In this document: positions 47,273-59,909 of the stretch, in pieces
Position numbering within the stretch: the first letter of the stretch is position 1
Layout of the letters: each line of letters opens with the position of its first letter
Assembly: GCA_038373865.1 (NCBI GenBank)
Contig: JAXGGA010005123.1
Coordinates: forward strand, 17,070-81,069
Source of the DNA: Uloborus plumipes
Lineage: Eukaryota; Arthropoda; Arachnida; Araneae; Uloboridae
Length of the DNA stretch: 64,000 nt
Reading direction: 5' to 3'
Position numbers and translations under genes: made by a program
Notes under the pieces: model-generated
The model's database searches: none
Seen by the model: the letters and a program-made list of their open reading frames with translations, nothing else
Told to the model about the DNA's origin: nothing

Positions 47273-50149
47273 AGTTTTTGATGAAGCTTGTAACTGTGCT
47301 CGTACCCATTCGAAAAAAAAAATTAAACACTTCAAACTGGTTTTCAACATTTAGAAGTTTTGTTTTAAGAAACAAAAATGCTTCCATCCTGACAGATACA
47401 TCTTATAAAACTTAGAAAACTAATTGACTGACAGAAGTAAACGAGACACACCGAGAGAAGAGTTAAAATGACATGCCATACCGGATAAAATAATACCTAA
47501 GTTACTTCTAGTATTAGTATTCAACCATACATTGCTAAATACTTTATGTCTTACTTCTAAAGTCATGTGTGCAATGTGCATGGGCGGCTGACACAGGAGG
47601 ACAAGGCGCGATTACACCGTCATTTACAAAACTAGACATTTCACTTACAAAATCTGAAAAGTGGGGGGAGGCGGGTTGCTCACTTTTCAGAAGAAAAAAA
47701 AAATGATGATTGATTGTAAAAAATGATTTTTTTGCCCAGTATACTAATTCATTTCATGAAAATAAAAGCTTAAAATTCCTTAAGATTTTACCTTTGAATC
47801 GTAAGAGGGATGTCTACGGTAGCAATTCGACTTGATTTTTGAGGCAATATTCCGCATTTTTAGAGGTCATTTAATCAGTAATGTTGAATCACAAATATTT
47901 TGAGTTAATTGCAAGCAATTCTTTCTCCTCACTAGTTAAACGGATTTAAAGGTTTGGGGGCCATCGCAATGCATTTTTATGGCCTTTTTGTCTTTCCCAA
48001 AACTGTGATATTAATTTACCATGTGCATTTTTAAATTCCGTTTAGGGCTCTATAATATAGACAGATTTTGAAAATAAAAGAAGAAGCTTTGTGCTGCCCC
48101 CTAATCCTCCACATTTCTATTGACGCCTCGCATTTTTGGGGCACCAGCCACCTAAGCATGTGTACAAATTAAACTTTAATATTACAGTTTCGAACACATG
48201 TGACAAAATTATTTCTTGAATTTAAAATTAGTTCTTGCAGGATTTTCCCCCTCTGCCAGACAAAGTGGTATTGCTTCGTACGGTTATTACTAACAATTGA
48301 TATCCGATCTTTTGCGAATTTATTTGCCATAACTTTTAGAGGAAATGTATGAATAATGACTGTAATGTTTGATTACGTTATCAGCTGAACAAATATTCCT
48401 GTTCTCTTTGTATAATAGAATATCATTGAATACATATGTCGCAGCATTAAATATCCTATAAAACTATTTCTTCTGCTATTTCGTAACACGCAGTTAATTG
48501 CACTGGAAAATAAAACTGGAATAAAATGAAGGCGCTTTGGTTCAAGTACATGCCTTTCTTACATTGAGGGTTTTTTTTTTTTTTTCATTTTGGTTATTAT
48601 TTTAGAAGGCCCTGCAACAATTTTGCGTTCAAGAAATTAAATATATATATACAGGTGATAGGAAAATGTGCAACCAAGTTTTGAAAAGTTTAGAGTGAAC
48701 AATAACAAGCAGAAACCATATGTGGTCACAAACGCAATGCTGACGAACTGCACTCAAAGCCGGAAACTGATGGATGCGAAACAAAAAACAGGCCCCAAAT
48801 CTATTACTCAAAGAAAATTACTTTTTCACATCATTTTAGTTTTTAGGAAAAGTTTGAAACTGTTGTTTAAAGTTGCGACCAATAGCCCTAATATACGCGT
48901 CGTAACGACAACGCAGAGACAGGTGAAAGATTGCCAGAATACAGCCTCATCCTTGCGACGTAGGGTAAGTTATAATTGCGACACTTATATTATACCAGTT
49001 GCAGATCTCTAATTTAAACATTCGCTTTGAACCTTTCTTGAAAACGAAAGAATCTTGTTGTTGAGTTGTTGCGTAAAATCATGTTCTTTGTTAAAGAGGA
49101 AGTAGTTTCAGTAAAGCTTGACCACGGAGAGATGGTGTGTGACCTTGAGGTGGAAACGGGCCACTTCATTTTAAAATGAGTGGAATTAGCGGGAAAATTA
49201 ATTTTTTTACGAACTTGGTGCATTAATGTTTCTATTACCTGCTTGATCTATCTGATTTTACCTATTACGAAATAAAGCGGTCCGTTTCCGCTTCAAGGTC
49301 AGCCGCTATCAATTTGCTCATATGCCCACTGTTTTCCCTGTTTCGCCTCGTATTTTGTGCAAAAAATATTTTAACGTAGCTTAAAAAGCTGCTTTATACA
49401 CTTAGTTTAAATTAAATTAATTATTATTCTGAGAATTCTCATCCAGTTTGGAATCTTTTGTTTCTTTACTATTTAGGAGAGCGTGATTCGCATGTATTTT
49501 ACAGTGAGAGGAGGCGACTCTAGTTCTGGTCTAAAACAGAACAGATTAAGACCAGAAATTAAACATTTATCTTGTCTTGGTTATCATCTTGACTGCCTTA
49601 ATCATTTGGAATTCATTCATTTTAAGCCATGATCTAAGGAATTGTTTAGCATCTTCCTTCAAATCAAAGAAAGCAGTTTCAAGAGTAGCGAAACGGGGAG
49701 AAGGAAGAGAAAATAAAAGAGAAAGTGAAGGGGAAAGACTCTCGAAACACTTTTCATAGTAGAACAACAACACATTCTAAAATGAGAGAAACTTTACATT
49801 TGTGTGCAACTTGTTTCATTTTTCTTAATGCAAGAAACTTAATTAATACAACACAAATATAATGAAAATTGAGAGAATTTTAATCTACATTTTCTAGTGA
49901 CCTTTAGTCAATATTTGCTGCATAATTAAATCAAAATTACTTGTAATTTAAGTTGGAAACCTGCAAGGGGGATTTTATTTACTTTCAACAGACTACAGCC
50001 TAAAACATTTGCTATTGAGTGATCCTTGTTATCTTTCAGAAATGACTTACGATACAATAAATGCTTTTCACGAGATTGGAGAATGGGCTTTAGCCATTAT
50101 TGTTTTGAAATATTTTACTCTTACAGTTGTTCGGCTATTTTATTTGTTT
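47273..50149. other. Intergenic stretch with relics
   Basis: About 47940-48150 starts CGGATTTAAAGGTTTGGGGG and resembles the left end of the hAT at 39920, without borders. Open frames at 48668-49012 and elsewhere are unrecognised. An inverted-repeat element at 49140-49301 is listed separately. Confidence 0.4.
49140..49301. mobile_element. 162-bp inverted-repeat element
   Basis: Ends TGACCTTGAGGTGGAAACGG (left) and TGACCTTGAAGCGGAAACGG (right, inverted). No target duplication could be fixed. Confidence 0.6.
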
Positions 50150-50280
50150 TATCTCTCTTTTTCGTTCTCTCTCTTATGCTCTCGCTTCCTATTTTCTCTA
50201 TCTCTCTCTTCATTTATCTCTCATTTTCTCTTTCTCTCCCTCTTTTCTCTTTCTCTCCTTCACTCACTCACACACACATA
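50150..50280. repeat. CT-rich simple repeat
   Basis: TCTCT-rich DNA ending in (CA)n. Long Ser/Leu/Phe frames on the + strand here are artefacts of composition. Confidence 0.9.
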
Positions 50281-50618
50281 GGGGGGAGCCCTGAAAATGT
50301 TTTGAAGATTGAGGATATGTAATTAAAACATAAACAAGAAGTTATGTCAAGAACTAAACGAGCCTACTTTCCCGTACATCGACATCATGATTCTAGCATC
50401 TGATCATTATTCTCTTGATTATCTGAGACTGAAAATTATGTCAAACATACCTTTTTAGCACTTAAAGCTGATTTATAAAAGCAAAATATACCCCTCTCAT
50501 CACATGAAATAGACACGTAAAAAGTAAATAAACGAATAAATAAAGTTTTGTCGCACCTTTTAAAGAATGTAATTGTTACAGTTCTTTCTTTAGAAAAAAT
50601 CCTCAATCGTTTTCAAAA

Positions 50619-50653
<35 letters not shown>

Positions 50654-51129
50654 AAGTACAAAGAGCATCAAAACACATTTTATCAAACAAAGAAAAAAAA
50701 AAGAAAAAAAAAAAAAAAACAAACAAACTCGTCCGTTAATAAAATGTCTCGAATTTCACTTTTAATCCGTTGCCAGTTGTTAAATATAAATAAAGAATAA
50801 AATGCCCTCGTGAATGAAAAATTTTTGTTACAAAAAAAATCGTCTGCCAAAAAAAAAAAAAAAGAAAAAAAAACAATAATAAATAAAACAAAACAAATGA
50901 ATAAATAAACAAAAAATCGTCTGCACAGTCAGTCATTTTTTTCTGAGCCTGCATTTCCGCCATGTGTGCGGAGTCGGAGTCGGAATCAGAGTCCTCACAG
51001 AAGATTATTCAGAAAAGTACTTTACAAACATTATTTATCAAAACCATTTTCTTACAAAGTTAGTTTGAAGGAAATCCGACTTTAAGTTCAGGATCAACAT
51101 TCAACTTAAATTGCCCGAAGGCGCTAATG
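50281..51129. other. A-rich and simple-sequence stretch
   Basis: This includes (AAAT)n at 50617-50655, A-rich runs to 50720 and 50851-50890, and a GGAGTCGGAGTCGGAATC word at about 50971 related to the 32.5-kb minisatellite. No gene seen. Confidence 0.6.
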
Positions 51130-51870
51130 TTAAATTTTTTTTCTGAACGGTTCAATATTGAACGAAAACTGGTTCAAATCAAAAAGCGAAGTATGGGAAT
51201 TAGCCTCTCCGAGATCTTTCAAACAAAAAAAGTTTATTCCCTTCGGACAGTTCACTCAAAAGTTATTAGGTTAAATACGGTAATGAAGTATCCTTGCTGA
51301 GATCCTTCGAACAAAAGAAAAAAGGTTTATTTAAATCGGACTGTTCGTTCACTCAAAAGTTATTAGGGGTGACAGCTTGCTTGAACGGTTCAATGTTGAA
51401 ACGAAAAAATATTCCAATTGAAAATTTAAATACGGTAATGAAGTATCCCTGCTGAGATCCTTGGAACAAAAAAAAAGTTTATTCAAATCGGACTGTTCAC
51501 TCAAAAGTTATTAGGGGTGACAGCTTGCTTGAGCGGTTCAATGTTGAACCAAAAATTGTTCAAATCGGAAATGTAAATACGGGAATGAAGTATCCTTGAT
51601 AAGATCTTTCGAACAAAAAAAAGTTTGTTCAAATCGAACTGTTCACTCAAAAGGGACAGGTTGTTTGAACGGTTCAAAGTTGAACCAAAAATTGTTCAAA
51701 TTGAAAAATCAAATATGGGAATGAGCTGTACTCTTCACTCGCCGAGATTTTTCCAACAAAAAAAAAAAGCTTGTCAAAATCGGAATGTTCATTCAAAAGT
51801 TATTAGGGGGGGGGGGGACAGACCGACCGACCGACCGACACACAAATTCCCCATCTCAATACCCTACTTT
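51130..51870. repeat. Tandem array of retroelement-tail-like units
   Basis: The word CGGTTCAA(T/A)(A/G)TTGAA recurs at about 51148, 51386, 51534 and 51670, and CACTCAAAAGTTATTAGG or a variant at about 51254, 51354, 51495, 51644 and 51793. The units are about 100-150 bp. The last ends in a G13 run, then (GACC)n and CACACAAATTCCCCATCTC, a layout like the tails at 20.3-20.8 kb (core, then a 'GACAGAC' run). Confidence 0.75.
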
Positions 51871-51929
51871 CAAATTTTTGATTTTTCGATAGTCATTTTA
51901 CCTTTTTATTTCTTTTTGACTTTTTTTTC

Positions 51930-52012
51930 GGACTTGGCAATATTTCTTTCGGGCTTGGCGTTATTTTTTTAACTTGGCGATATTTTTTTGACTTGGCGAT
52001 ATTTTTTAGATG
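51930..52012. repeat. Short tandem ACTTGGCGATATTTTTTTG units
   Basis: Four imperfect units of about 20 bp. Related to the TTGGCGA patch at 19.2 kb. Confidence 0.75.
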
Positions 52013-52070
52013 CATTAAGCCACTTTTAATACTTTTTCGTCTTTCTTTTATTTTTACGGAGAGAGTATTA

Positions 52071-52213
52071 GGGCCCTGCTCCACATCAGCGTAAAACGCG
52101 ACCGAACCGAAGGCAGAAACCGAAAATCCGGGTACTTACCATAGGAACACTATGTAATCCATTTTACGTTTCTGCTTTATTTTTCTGCTTTACGTCAATG
52201 TGGAGCAGGGCCC
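52071..52213. mobile_element. 143-bp Harbinger-type MITE, copy 2
   Basis: Ends GGGCCCTGCTCCACATC and GGGCCCTGCTCCACATT (inverted), with TTA at 52068-52070 and 52214-52216. Same family as 14365-14508, in the opposite orientation judged by the inner GAAAATCCGGGTACTT block. Confidence 0.85.
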
Positions 52214-52679
52214 TTAGAGAGAAAAACTGAAGATTGAACCTAAGGTATGCGAAAATTCGAGTTTCCGATTTGACTTATTTTCCATGATATCGGAGATATA
52301 AAATATAATATTAGGAAGAAATATAACTCTAGGAACAGTGAGTTTTTATGTTCATTACTTTTACTTGTGCAGGAGGGTATTTTTAATCATATTGCGTTAG
52401 TTTAAATGATATGCTGCTCTTCATAGAATGACTCCTATTATTTTGTTTGAAAGTGATACTCACGCTGTTTAAATAATACTCATACTTTGAATCAAACTTT
52501 TTTTAAAATTTTAATCTGATTTTTGTTGAAAAACAGAGAGAGAGAGAAATAGAGCTATCAATTCGTATGTCTGGTATCAGTACTCTTAAAACTTTTTTTA
52601 GAATATTAATTATGAGCTCTCTTTAAAACGAAGAAAAAAAAGGGGGGGGGAGAGAAACTGAATTACAAATGACATTTAA

Positions 52680-52999
52680 CTACTCAACACCCACCTCCGC
52701 TCTCTGCCCTCCTTTTAACGAGACGAGGACAAAAAGAGTTGATTACACTCCGAACTTGAAACGAGTTCATGTAAATAGAAGCTTTGCCCAAAGCAACCAG
52801 TAGGGGGCGCTACTTATTTAACTTTGTGTCCTCCGATTCGGAACAGTGGCGGACTTCTTCGGTTTCCTTCTTCGTGTTCGGTAGAGTTTCTTCCCTTCTC
52901 TTTTTCCCCTTTTCCGAAAAGAATAAAATTAAAAAAAAAAAAAGAAAAAAACATTGATAGGATAATTTTAGAAAACGGAGAATAAATTTCATAACACAG
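52680..52999 (+). promoter_or_regulatory. Possible promoter and non-coding first exon
   Basis: This 320-bp patch is GC- and CpG-richer than the DNA around it and ends in ATAACACAG followed by GTAAGAATT at 53000, a full consensus splice donor. Downstream is plain AT-rich DNA as expected of a long intron. No long coding frame is present, so it would be a 5' UTR exon of a gene reaching past the window or missed here. It contains CAGTAGGGGGCGCTA. Speculative. Confidence 0.25.
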
Positions 53000-53001
53000 G
53001 T

Positions 53002-54727
53002 AAGAATTATTTTTATTTATTAAGTATATTTTTAGTTGTATTTTTCTGACGAAGGATTTGATTTTGAAATATAAGTCATTTTCTTATATGCAAATAAATA
53101 ATCCTTTTTTTTTCAGTATGCATTTCAATTCAGTATTTAGACAAATGTTTTCATAATTTTTACTACTACGACTACATGAAATTTTAATCAAAGCTTTTCT
53201 TCTCTTTGAACATATTATTTACAATGGTGCATCATAACTATTAAAAAAATAGAAGTACTAAATTTTCTTGAACGAAAGATAAATGGCACATTTTAAACGA
53301 AACTTGTTAAGAGCTACAAGTATTTTTTTCACAACTTATTATTTATTTATACTAAGGCGAAACTATAAAAATAAAGAAGCCATCATGAAAATTTTTCACT
53401 AGTAATTAAATTGAGTTTGCTTTTGAAAAACTATATTAACGAAAATATTCAATGAAATCTTTTCTAAAAATAACTAGATAATACATTTATTTTACTAAAC
53501 TTGTAATTGTTGTTTATATTTTGATTGATTTTGCATCAAAGTAATTTATCAAGTATCTAGGTAAGGTAAAACAATTTAGGGTACATAATTGTTTTAATAG
53601 TTTGAAAACTTAAATAATGCATTTCGGAGCTTTAAAGAAGTAAACAATAGAGTTTTCGTAGTATATAGCTGTATTACTACAATGAGGTTTTATATATTTT
53701 TAATAATTGATCAATGAGCGGTAGGAAACGTAAGCTTTTCGAAAAACGAAATGTTTGATCTTGGAAAAGGATATACATGCACGTGTATGATCAAAGAAAA
53801 GTGCTTGTGCTTTTTTGCACAAAACTACTTGAAAGAACTAATGTCATTTTGCCTTATTCTAACAATCAACAAATAATTTAGTATGCTGTTTGTTAATCTG
53901 AAAACAATGGAAGAATTTAATTGGCAAATAAATCAGAAAAAAAGATCTGTCATAAAATATTTCACGCTTACTTTTGTGAGTTATTGATTGTTTTTTCGTT
54001 AAGCATGTAAAAATGAGATAACAATAAATAAACAGTTGATTTGAAAAAAAAAAAAAATCCATCTTCTTTTCTTTATCTATATGTTTCATTGAAGCGTTTT
54101 CTGCAGAAAAAAGTGTTTGCAACCAATCTCTTTATTTGGGGAAGTAAATGCATCTTATTACTTCTAATAAATGGTTTAAAGTGTAAGTAAACATTAAGCT
54201 GTTAAATTATTCAATTTTAACTAATTGTGACTAATATACACTTATAAAAAATAAATAAATAAAAGCGATAAATAGTTATAGCTATTAAGCTATAACTTTT
54301 TTTCGCTTTTATTCTTTTTGTTCTGTTTTCTTTTGTTTTTTTCCTTTTTTTTTTCTCCTTTTTATGTTACCATTAATTTCCAAACTTAAAATTTCACAAA
54401 TTAAAAAGTGTGACAGGCTAAATTTTTTTATCACTGATTATTTTCGTATGTACGTTAAGAAAGTTGCAATTTTCTACACTTGAGAAAGCTTGAAAACTAA
54501 ATAATCCTTTTGTGTCTCTAACAGAAATAAAGTTGTCATTCAAGTTAGCAAGATTCCACTAAATGCAACAAAGCCTCAACTTTCTAGAAACATTTTCAGC
54601 TGGCTCCATTCAACCCCTTTCAACACTCAACCCTTTTCTATTCAATACTCTCCCCCTTTCGTCTTTTGTTCCTAGGATTTGAAGGCTCCAAACTGACTAG
54701 CTTGAAATTTCAAAGGAAACTGTCTAT
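53002..54727. other. AT-rich stretch, nothing recognised
   Basis: No gene, RNA or clear repeat boundary seen. Confidence 0.4.
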
Positions 54728-54960
54728 GGGGCTGTCCGTAAATGATGTTGCACTTTTTTCAACATATCCCCCCTCCCCCTCACCCCCATCTTGATACATA
54801 ACATGCTACATTCCATTTAGAAAACAAAAAGTTTTTTTCAACAAAAATGTGTGATTTCATATTTCTTGTTACTCCCTGTCTTTTCTTTGTCTCAAGCTGT
54901 CACAATTTCATGCGCCCCCCCCCCTCCCGTCAAAGCGTGACATCATTTGTGGATGACCCC
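54728..54960. mobile_element. 233-bp MITE with GGGGCTGTCC ends
   Basis: Ends GGGGCTGTCCGTAAATGATG and GGGGTCATCCACAAATGATG (inverted), flanked by TAT (54725-54727; 54961-54963). The short duplication leaves the superfamily open. C- and T-rich runs lie inside. Confidence 0.7.
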
Positions 54961-55053
54961 TATGTAAATTACTCAAGACATTTTGATCTTTCCTACCATT
55001 GGCAGAGTTCATTTATTTTGTCTCTCTCTTACAGAGTTTTATTTTTTTACATT

Positions 55054-56876
55054 GGGGTCATTCCATGTCAAGTGTACGAGGCGTCCCCACCCGACCAACT
55101 CAGATTTTGATGAAAATTTTTTTGGAAGAAAATATAAGAATTGCATGAAGCATACCAAATTATAGCTCCATAAGTCTTATGGTTCAGCCAGTAAAAATTA
55201 TTTTGTAAAGGCCTCTTTTTCGTGTCTTGAAAAAAATGACCAAATCATCAAGTTTGTGCTTTTATTGCTCGCGGCCAAAGACGATTATCAGGCTCAAATT
55301 TGGTGATTCTAATCACTGTTTAGGGTAGAATAGCCTACTTCCGAAACAAAAGCTCAATGCACTGTAGCTTTTTTGAAATTTGCTGCCAAAGTTGGTAAAA
55401 AATCGTATTTTAGCAAATTTTGACCATAGGTTATCAGCTTGTATCCAAGGGCGGATCCAGAAATGTTCCAAGGAAGGGGCGATTGTTTTGTTTTTTTTCG
55501 ACTTTCTCCCTTTTATTTTCCCATATATCCTGGTTTACACATGTTTATTCTAAATGTTTCGTTCTTCAATTTCGAAAAAATTCCAGATCAGAGCCCCGAA
55601 TCCCAACTATTTCTCATAGTATCATCGATGAAGAACTTCTAAAATTGCTTTTTTTGAACTTCAAAGTCGAAAACTGCTGGAGAAGAGTCCCTCAAGGGAG
55701 GGGCGATCGCCCCCATCGCCCCTCCCTTATATCCGCCCCTGCTTGTATCTGCCGAGAGAATGACTTTCTGGAGCTAATTCTTTCCTCGTTTGTAGCCTGA
55801 TAGTTCGTCCGAAAGGTATGCAAGTGGCATCTTTATAGCTCAAATAATTGCTGAATTATGCAAGTTGAAATTCCAATCAAAATTTTTTTTCTTAATTATG
55901 TCTCTAAATGACTCAAGCTCTTATAGCAGCGATAAAAAGATAATTCTTTTTGTTAAAAACGTATTTTTTGCCATTTCTTGAGTTTTTACATATGTGCACA
56001 CAAAAACTAAAGTTCAAAAATATCTAAAAAAAGGTTTTTTCATCAGAACATAAGTACAATAGCTCCTGTAAATTTTAATAGAACAAATTGACATGAACTT
56101 TTAAAGTCTGTCTTTTTTTCTCTGATTTCACTTGGAATAACGTACACATTTTTGATCTGCAATATCCCCTTGAAACTGGTTTGTCTCAAAAATAAGAATA
56201 ACGTTTTTTAGTTAAATAAAGTGTGCTCTTTCCAATGATGTAAAGAAATTGAAATTCTAGATGACCCTTTTGAGATATTGCTCTTTGAAATTGAGATAAA
56301 ATTGAGAAAAAAATTTTTTTGACTGGAATTTCAACTAGCATAATTCAGAATTATTTGAGCTATCAAGATGCCACTTGCACACCTTTCGGACAAACTATCA
56401 GGCTACAAACGAGGAAAGAATTAGCTTCAGAAAGTCATTCTCTCGGCAGATACAAGCTGATAACCTATAGTCAAAATTTGCCAAAATACGATTTTTCACC
56501 AACTTTGGCAGCAAATTGCAAAAAATCTACAGTGCATTGAGCTTTTGTTTCAGAAGTAGGCTATTCTACCCTAAACAGTGATTAGAATCACCAAATTTGA
56601 GCCTGATAATCGTCTTAAGTCGCGAGCAATAAAAGCACAAACTTGACGATTTGGTCATCTTTTTCAAGACACGAAAAAGAGGCCTTTACAAAATAATTTT
56701 TATTGGCTGAACCATAAGACTCATGGAGCTATAATTTGGTATGGCTTCATGCAAGTCTTATATGTACATCCAAAAAAATAAATAAATAAATAAATAAATA
56801 ATATAATATATCAAAATCGGAGGGGGTCGAGTGGGGATTTTCTCGAAATTTGGGACTTGACATGGAATGACCCATT
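55054..56876. mobile_element. 1.8-kb palindromic element with arms of about 540-560 bp
   Basis: Arms at 55054-55885 (minus a later 296-bp insert) and 56312-56876 are inverted copies beginning GGGTCATTCCATGTCAAGT on the left and TGGGTCATTCCATGTCAAGT inverted on the right, around a spacer of about 430 bp. The arms are closely matched along their length, for example GATTCTAATCACTGTTTAGG. The short open frames here are arm sequence. A (AAAT)n run has grown in the right arm at 56779-56802. Confidence 0.85.
55446..55741. mobile_element. 296-bp hAT-type MITE inside the left palindrome arm
   Basis: Ends CAAGGGCGGATCCAG and ATATCCGCCCCTG; exact 8-bp duplication CTTGTATC at 55438-55445 and 55742-55749. 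The right palindrome arm has the same site once (GATACAAG, 56449-56456), so the empty site is visible in the same window. Same terminal family as 18618-18825. Confidence 0.93.
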
Positions 56877-57508
56877 GTTGACGGCTCTAAGGGGTTTGCA
56901 TATTTAATTCTCGTTTTTAATTTTCATTTTTGCATTTAAAGGGAAATTTTATTCGTTAGTTCTATATTCCATTCAGTTAATGCTTGAGAAAATCTGGATT
57001 CTGTTGGTGAAATCTTGGGTTATGCTAAGCATTTTTTTTATAAGCTTTCTATTTGAGTATTAAGGAAATTCATCCGAAGAAAATATTATGCTATGCATTA
57101 TTGACAAACACCAGCATTTTTTATGTCTATCGATGCAATGTTTAAAAAAAAATAAGGAAGTAAAATTTTTTTTGAATGAATAGTGCTTATTCATTTATGT
57201 TTTATTTTTACTTTTTACGTCATTTTGCGTTAACAGTTAACAGCGCATATGTAAATAAATCCACAAATTTCTTACATTATGACGGTAAAATATTCTGACA
57301 CTTACTAATAATATTTTCATTCAAAACTTCTACTAGCATTAAGAAAATTAATCAATTCTGATATTTAATTATTTCATACGAAACACGTCGTGTCATTAGC
57401 ATAGTATACAATTTCGCACAGGCAATAAAAGATATAAATAAGTAGAATTTTAGGCAATAGATCCTTAACTCTGATGTGCATGGCATGAGTTTAACGCGTA
57501 AGAATATA

Positions 57509-58158
57509 CAGGGTGTCCACTCCAATCGTGGACCAATAGCTAATTTCTAAACCGTTAGAGATAAGCATATAGTTTATTTAGGAAAAAATCTCCAAATTAC
57601 GAAAGAAATTTTGGGTCGATTCAATGTTTTTCAAAAAATCAAATTTTGAAAGAGTTACGAAATTTAAATTTTTATACAGCCCCCCAGTCCTATCAATCAT
57701 ATTTAGTAAAACATTCTTGACACTGTAACGTTTAAAACTAAAAAAAATCACTCTTCTACGACAAAAATTGACCGAGTTATGACGTTTTGAAAAATCAAGA
57801 TTTTGCATTGTTTCATGACGTCATCGAGAGATCGCTTTAGGGACCGTATGCGAAATCCTTCAAAGTCTTGATTTTTCAAAACGTCATAACTCGGTCAATT
57901 TTTGTCGTAGAAGAGTGATTTTTTTTTAGTTTTAAACGTTACAGTGTCAAGAATGTTTTACTAAATATGATTGATAGGACTGGGGGGCTTTATAAAAATT
58001 TAAATTTCGTAACTCTTTCAAAATTTGATTTTTTGAAAAACATTGAATAGACCCAAAATTCCTTTCGTAATTTGGAGATTTTTTCCTAAATAAACTATAT
58101 GCTTATCTCTAACGGTTTAGAAATTAGCTATTGGTCCACGATTGGAGTGGACACCCTG
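57509..58158. mobile_element. 650-bp palindromic element (CAGGGTGTCC ends)
   Basis: Arms at 57509-57805 and 57861-58158 are nearly exact inverted copies, beginning CAGGGTGTCCACTCCAATCG, around a 55-base loop. TA lies outside each end (57507-57508; 58159-58160), extendable to TATA. The 76-codon minus-strand frame at 57578-57808 is arm sequence. Confidence 0.9.
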
Positions 58159-58160
58159 TA

Positions 58161-59909
58161 TATAATAGCTGTAAAAATATCTTTGTGTGGTTGCTTAACA
58201 GTTGAGGTTTTCGTTTATTTATCTCACCTGGATTTGATACATATTTTTTAAAGAATATGTATCTGTAAGAATTTAAACATGTTGTACTTCATTTAGCTAG
58301 TCTCTTTCAGTAAGAAATTATTAGTGGGGCTTGAATTATGTTTTTTTTTTCCTTTTTTTTATGCATGCGTCAATCTATGTAAATGTCATGTGTTTTAGAA
58401 CCGTGTTCCTGTGTATAAATATTCAAAATCGTTGTCATCAAAGTATATGCATTTTTTTAAATAAATTTCCCAGAGACCTATTCCAAACCGATAAATCCAA
58501 GGAAATTGGAAGGTAGGGGATCTCCAGGATGCTAAATGGCACAATTTTTAAGCGAATTTTAAATTACACGATAATTGCTAGATAACAACTGAAAAGAGTT
58601 AGTTCGTCAATATATTTCATTTTAAGGAACTTTTGTGTGAAATAATGTGAAATTGTGTGAATGTGATTTTTTCCTTAATGGTTTCACTTATATTTTATTA
58701 CGATGTATTTTTCTCATGAGCTTAATACATAAAAATACTTTTTCTATGGCTTAGTATTTCCCATTTTTGAAAATAATGCTAAAATTTAGGTTAAAAAAAG
58801 AACTTTTGCGTTATGCGTGTATGTCTAAATGTTTAAAGTAAAAACAAATACTTTTAGACTTTTGTAATTCCGATTGACTCAATATATTATTTTTCCACTT
58901 AACTTTTGTCAGTTTACATATTTTTGCCTATAGAGTTCCAAAAGTGTCGACCAAATTCATAAAATTAATTTCTTGCATAGTTTAATAATATATAAAAAAA
59001 TGTCAAAATTAGTTCATGTTACACAACAGATTCTGAACAGCTGAAATTAGAAGAAAATAAGTTAGAAGTTTCAGCTATATGAATGCATTTTTTCCCCCAG
59101 AAAAGAAATAGATTGACCGTCGAAAATTTTTTTCACGTAATGATAACTAACTTAGTTGGATTATCAGTAAAAGATTGGGACCCGGAGTCTATGGTAACAA
59201 TGCGCTTAAGCAATAACAGTCACAGGTGAGAAAACAAAGAAATTAGAGGAAGCTAATGATCACCAAAATGCTATTTGGCGATATTAAACGCATATTTATT
59301 TTTCTTTAAGTTGAATGAGCTTGAAAACTGAGTATTTAGTTGCATATTTGTTTTTTGGTTATTAACATTTTCATCATTCTCTCCCCCCCCCCGTTCACCC
59401 CCCTCAAGTTTCAAATGTGTGCCGGTTCTTGAATGATTTGAATCTCATTACGGGGTAAGCGCTATTGTTTTATTGGCGAGAAGAATAATGAAATAAAACC
59501 AGACAGTGTCTGAATTTAAAATACTCCTAACTCTCAAAACGGATAAGCTAATCAGGATCACACGAAAGATTTTTTATGAAAAATTACCAGTTAAAGCGAA
59601 ATATCCTTCACAGCAAAATAAAAATGCATGTGTAAAAGTGAGTCAATGTGTAATTTGACTTATTCAGAAGTGAGATAAAAATATTATTCATACATTGCTG
59701 GCGTTCCCATTTGCTTTATGAAAATGACTGTGTGCTTATATTGACTCATAAGTAACAAGCTGTGGGAAATCTCAGAAGGGGCTTTTTCCCTAGAGTGGCC
59801 AAAAATGAATCACAGCGATATTTTTCAACTTTCTCTTTCCATTTGGTTCATATAAATATTTTTGTTCATATTGAAACAGAAAATGGATGTTCGAAATTAA
59901 AAACTCGAA
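58161..59909. other. AT-rich stretch, nothing recognised
   Basis: C run near 59384-59403. No gene or clear element boundary seen. Confidence 0.4.

Noticed and set aside
50009..50322. Two overlapping + frames of 90-98 codons rich in Ser/Leu/Phe
   Set aside because: They come from a TCTCT-rich simple repeat.
55420..55800. 126-codon + frame
   Set aside because: It starts in a palindrome arm and runs through a MITE; composition and borders show it is accidental.
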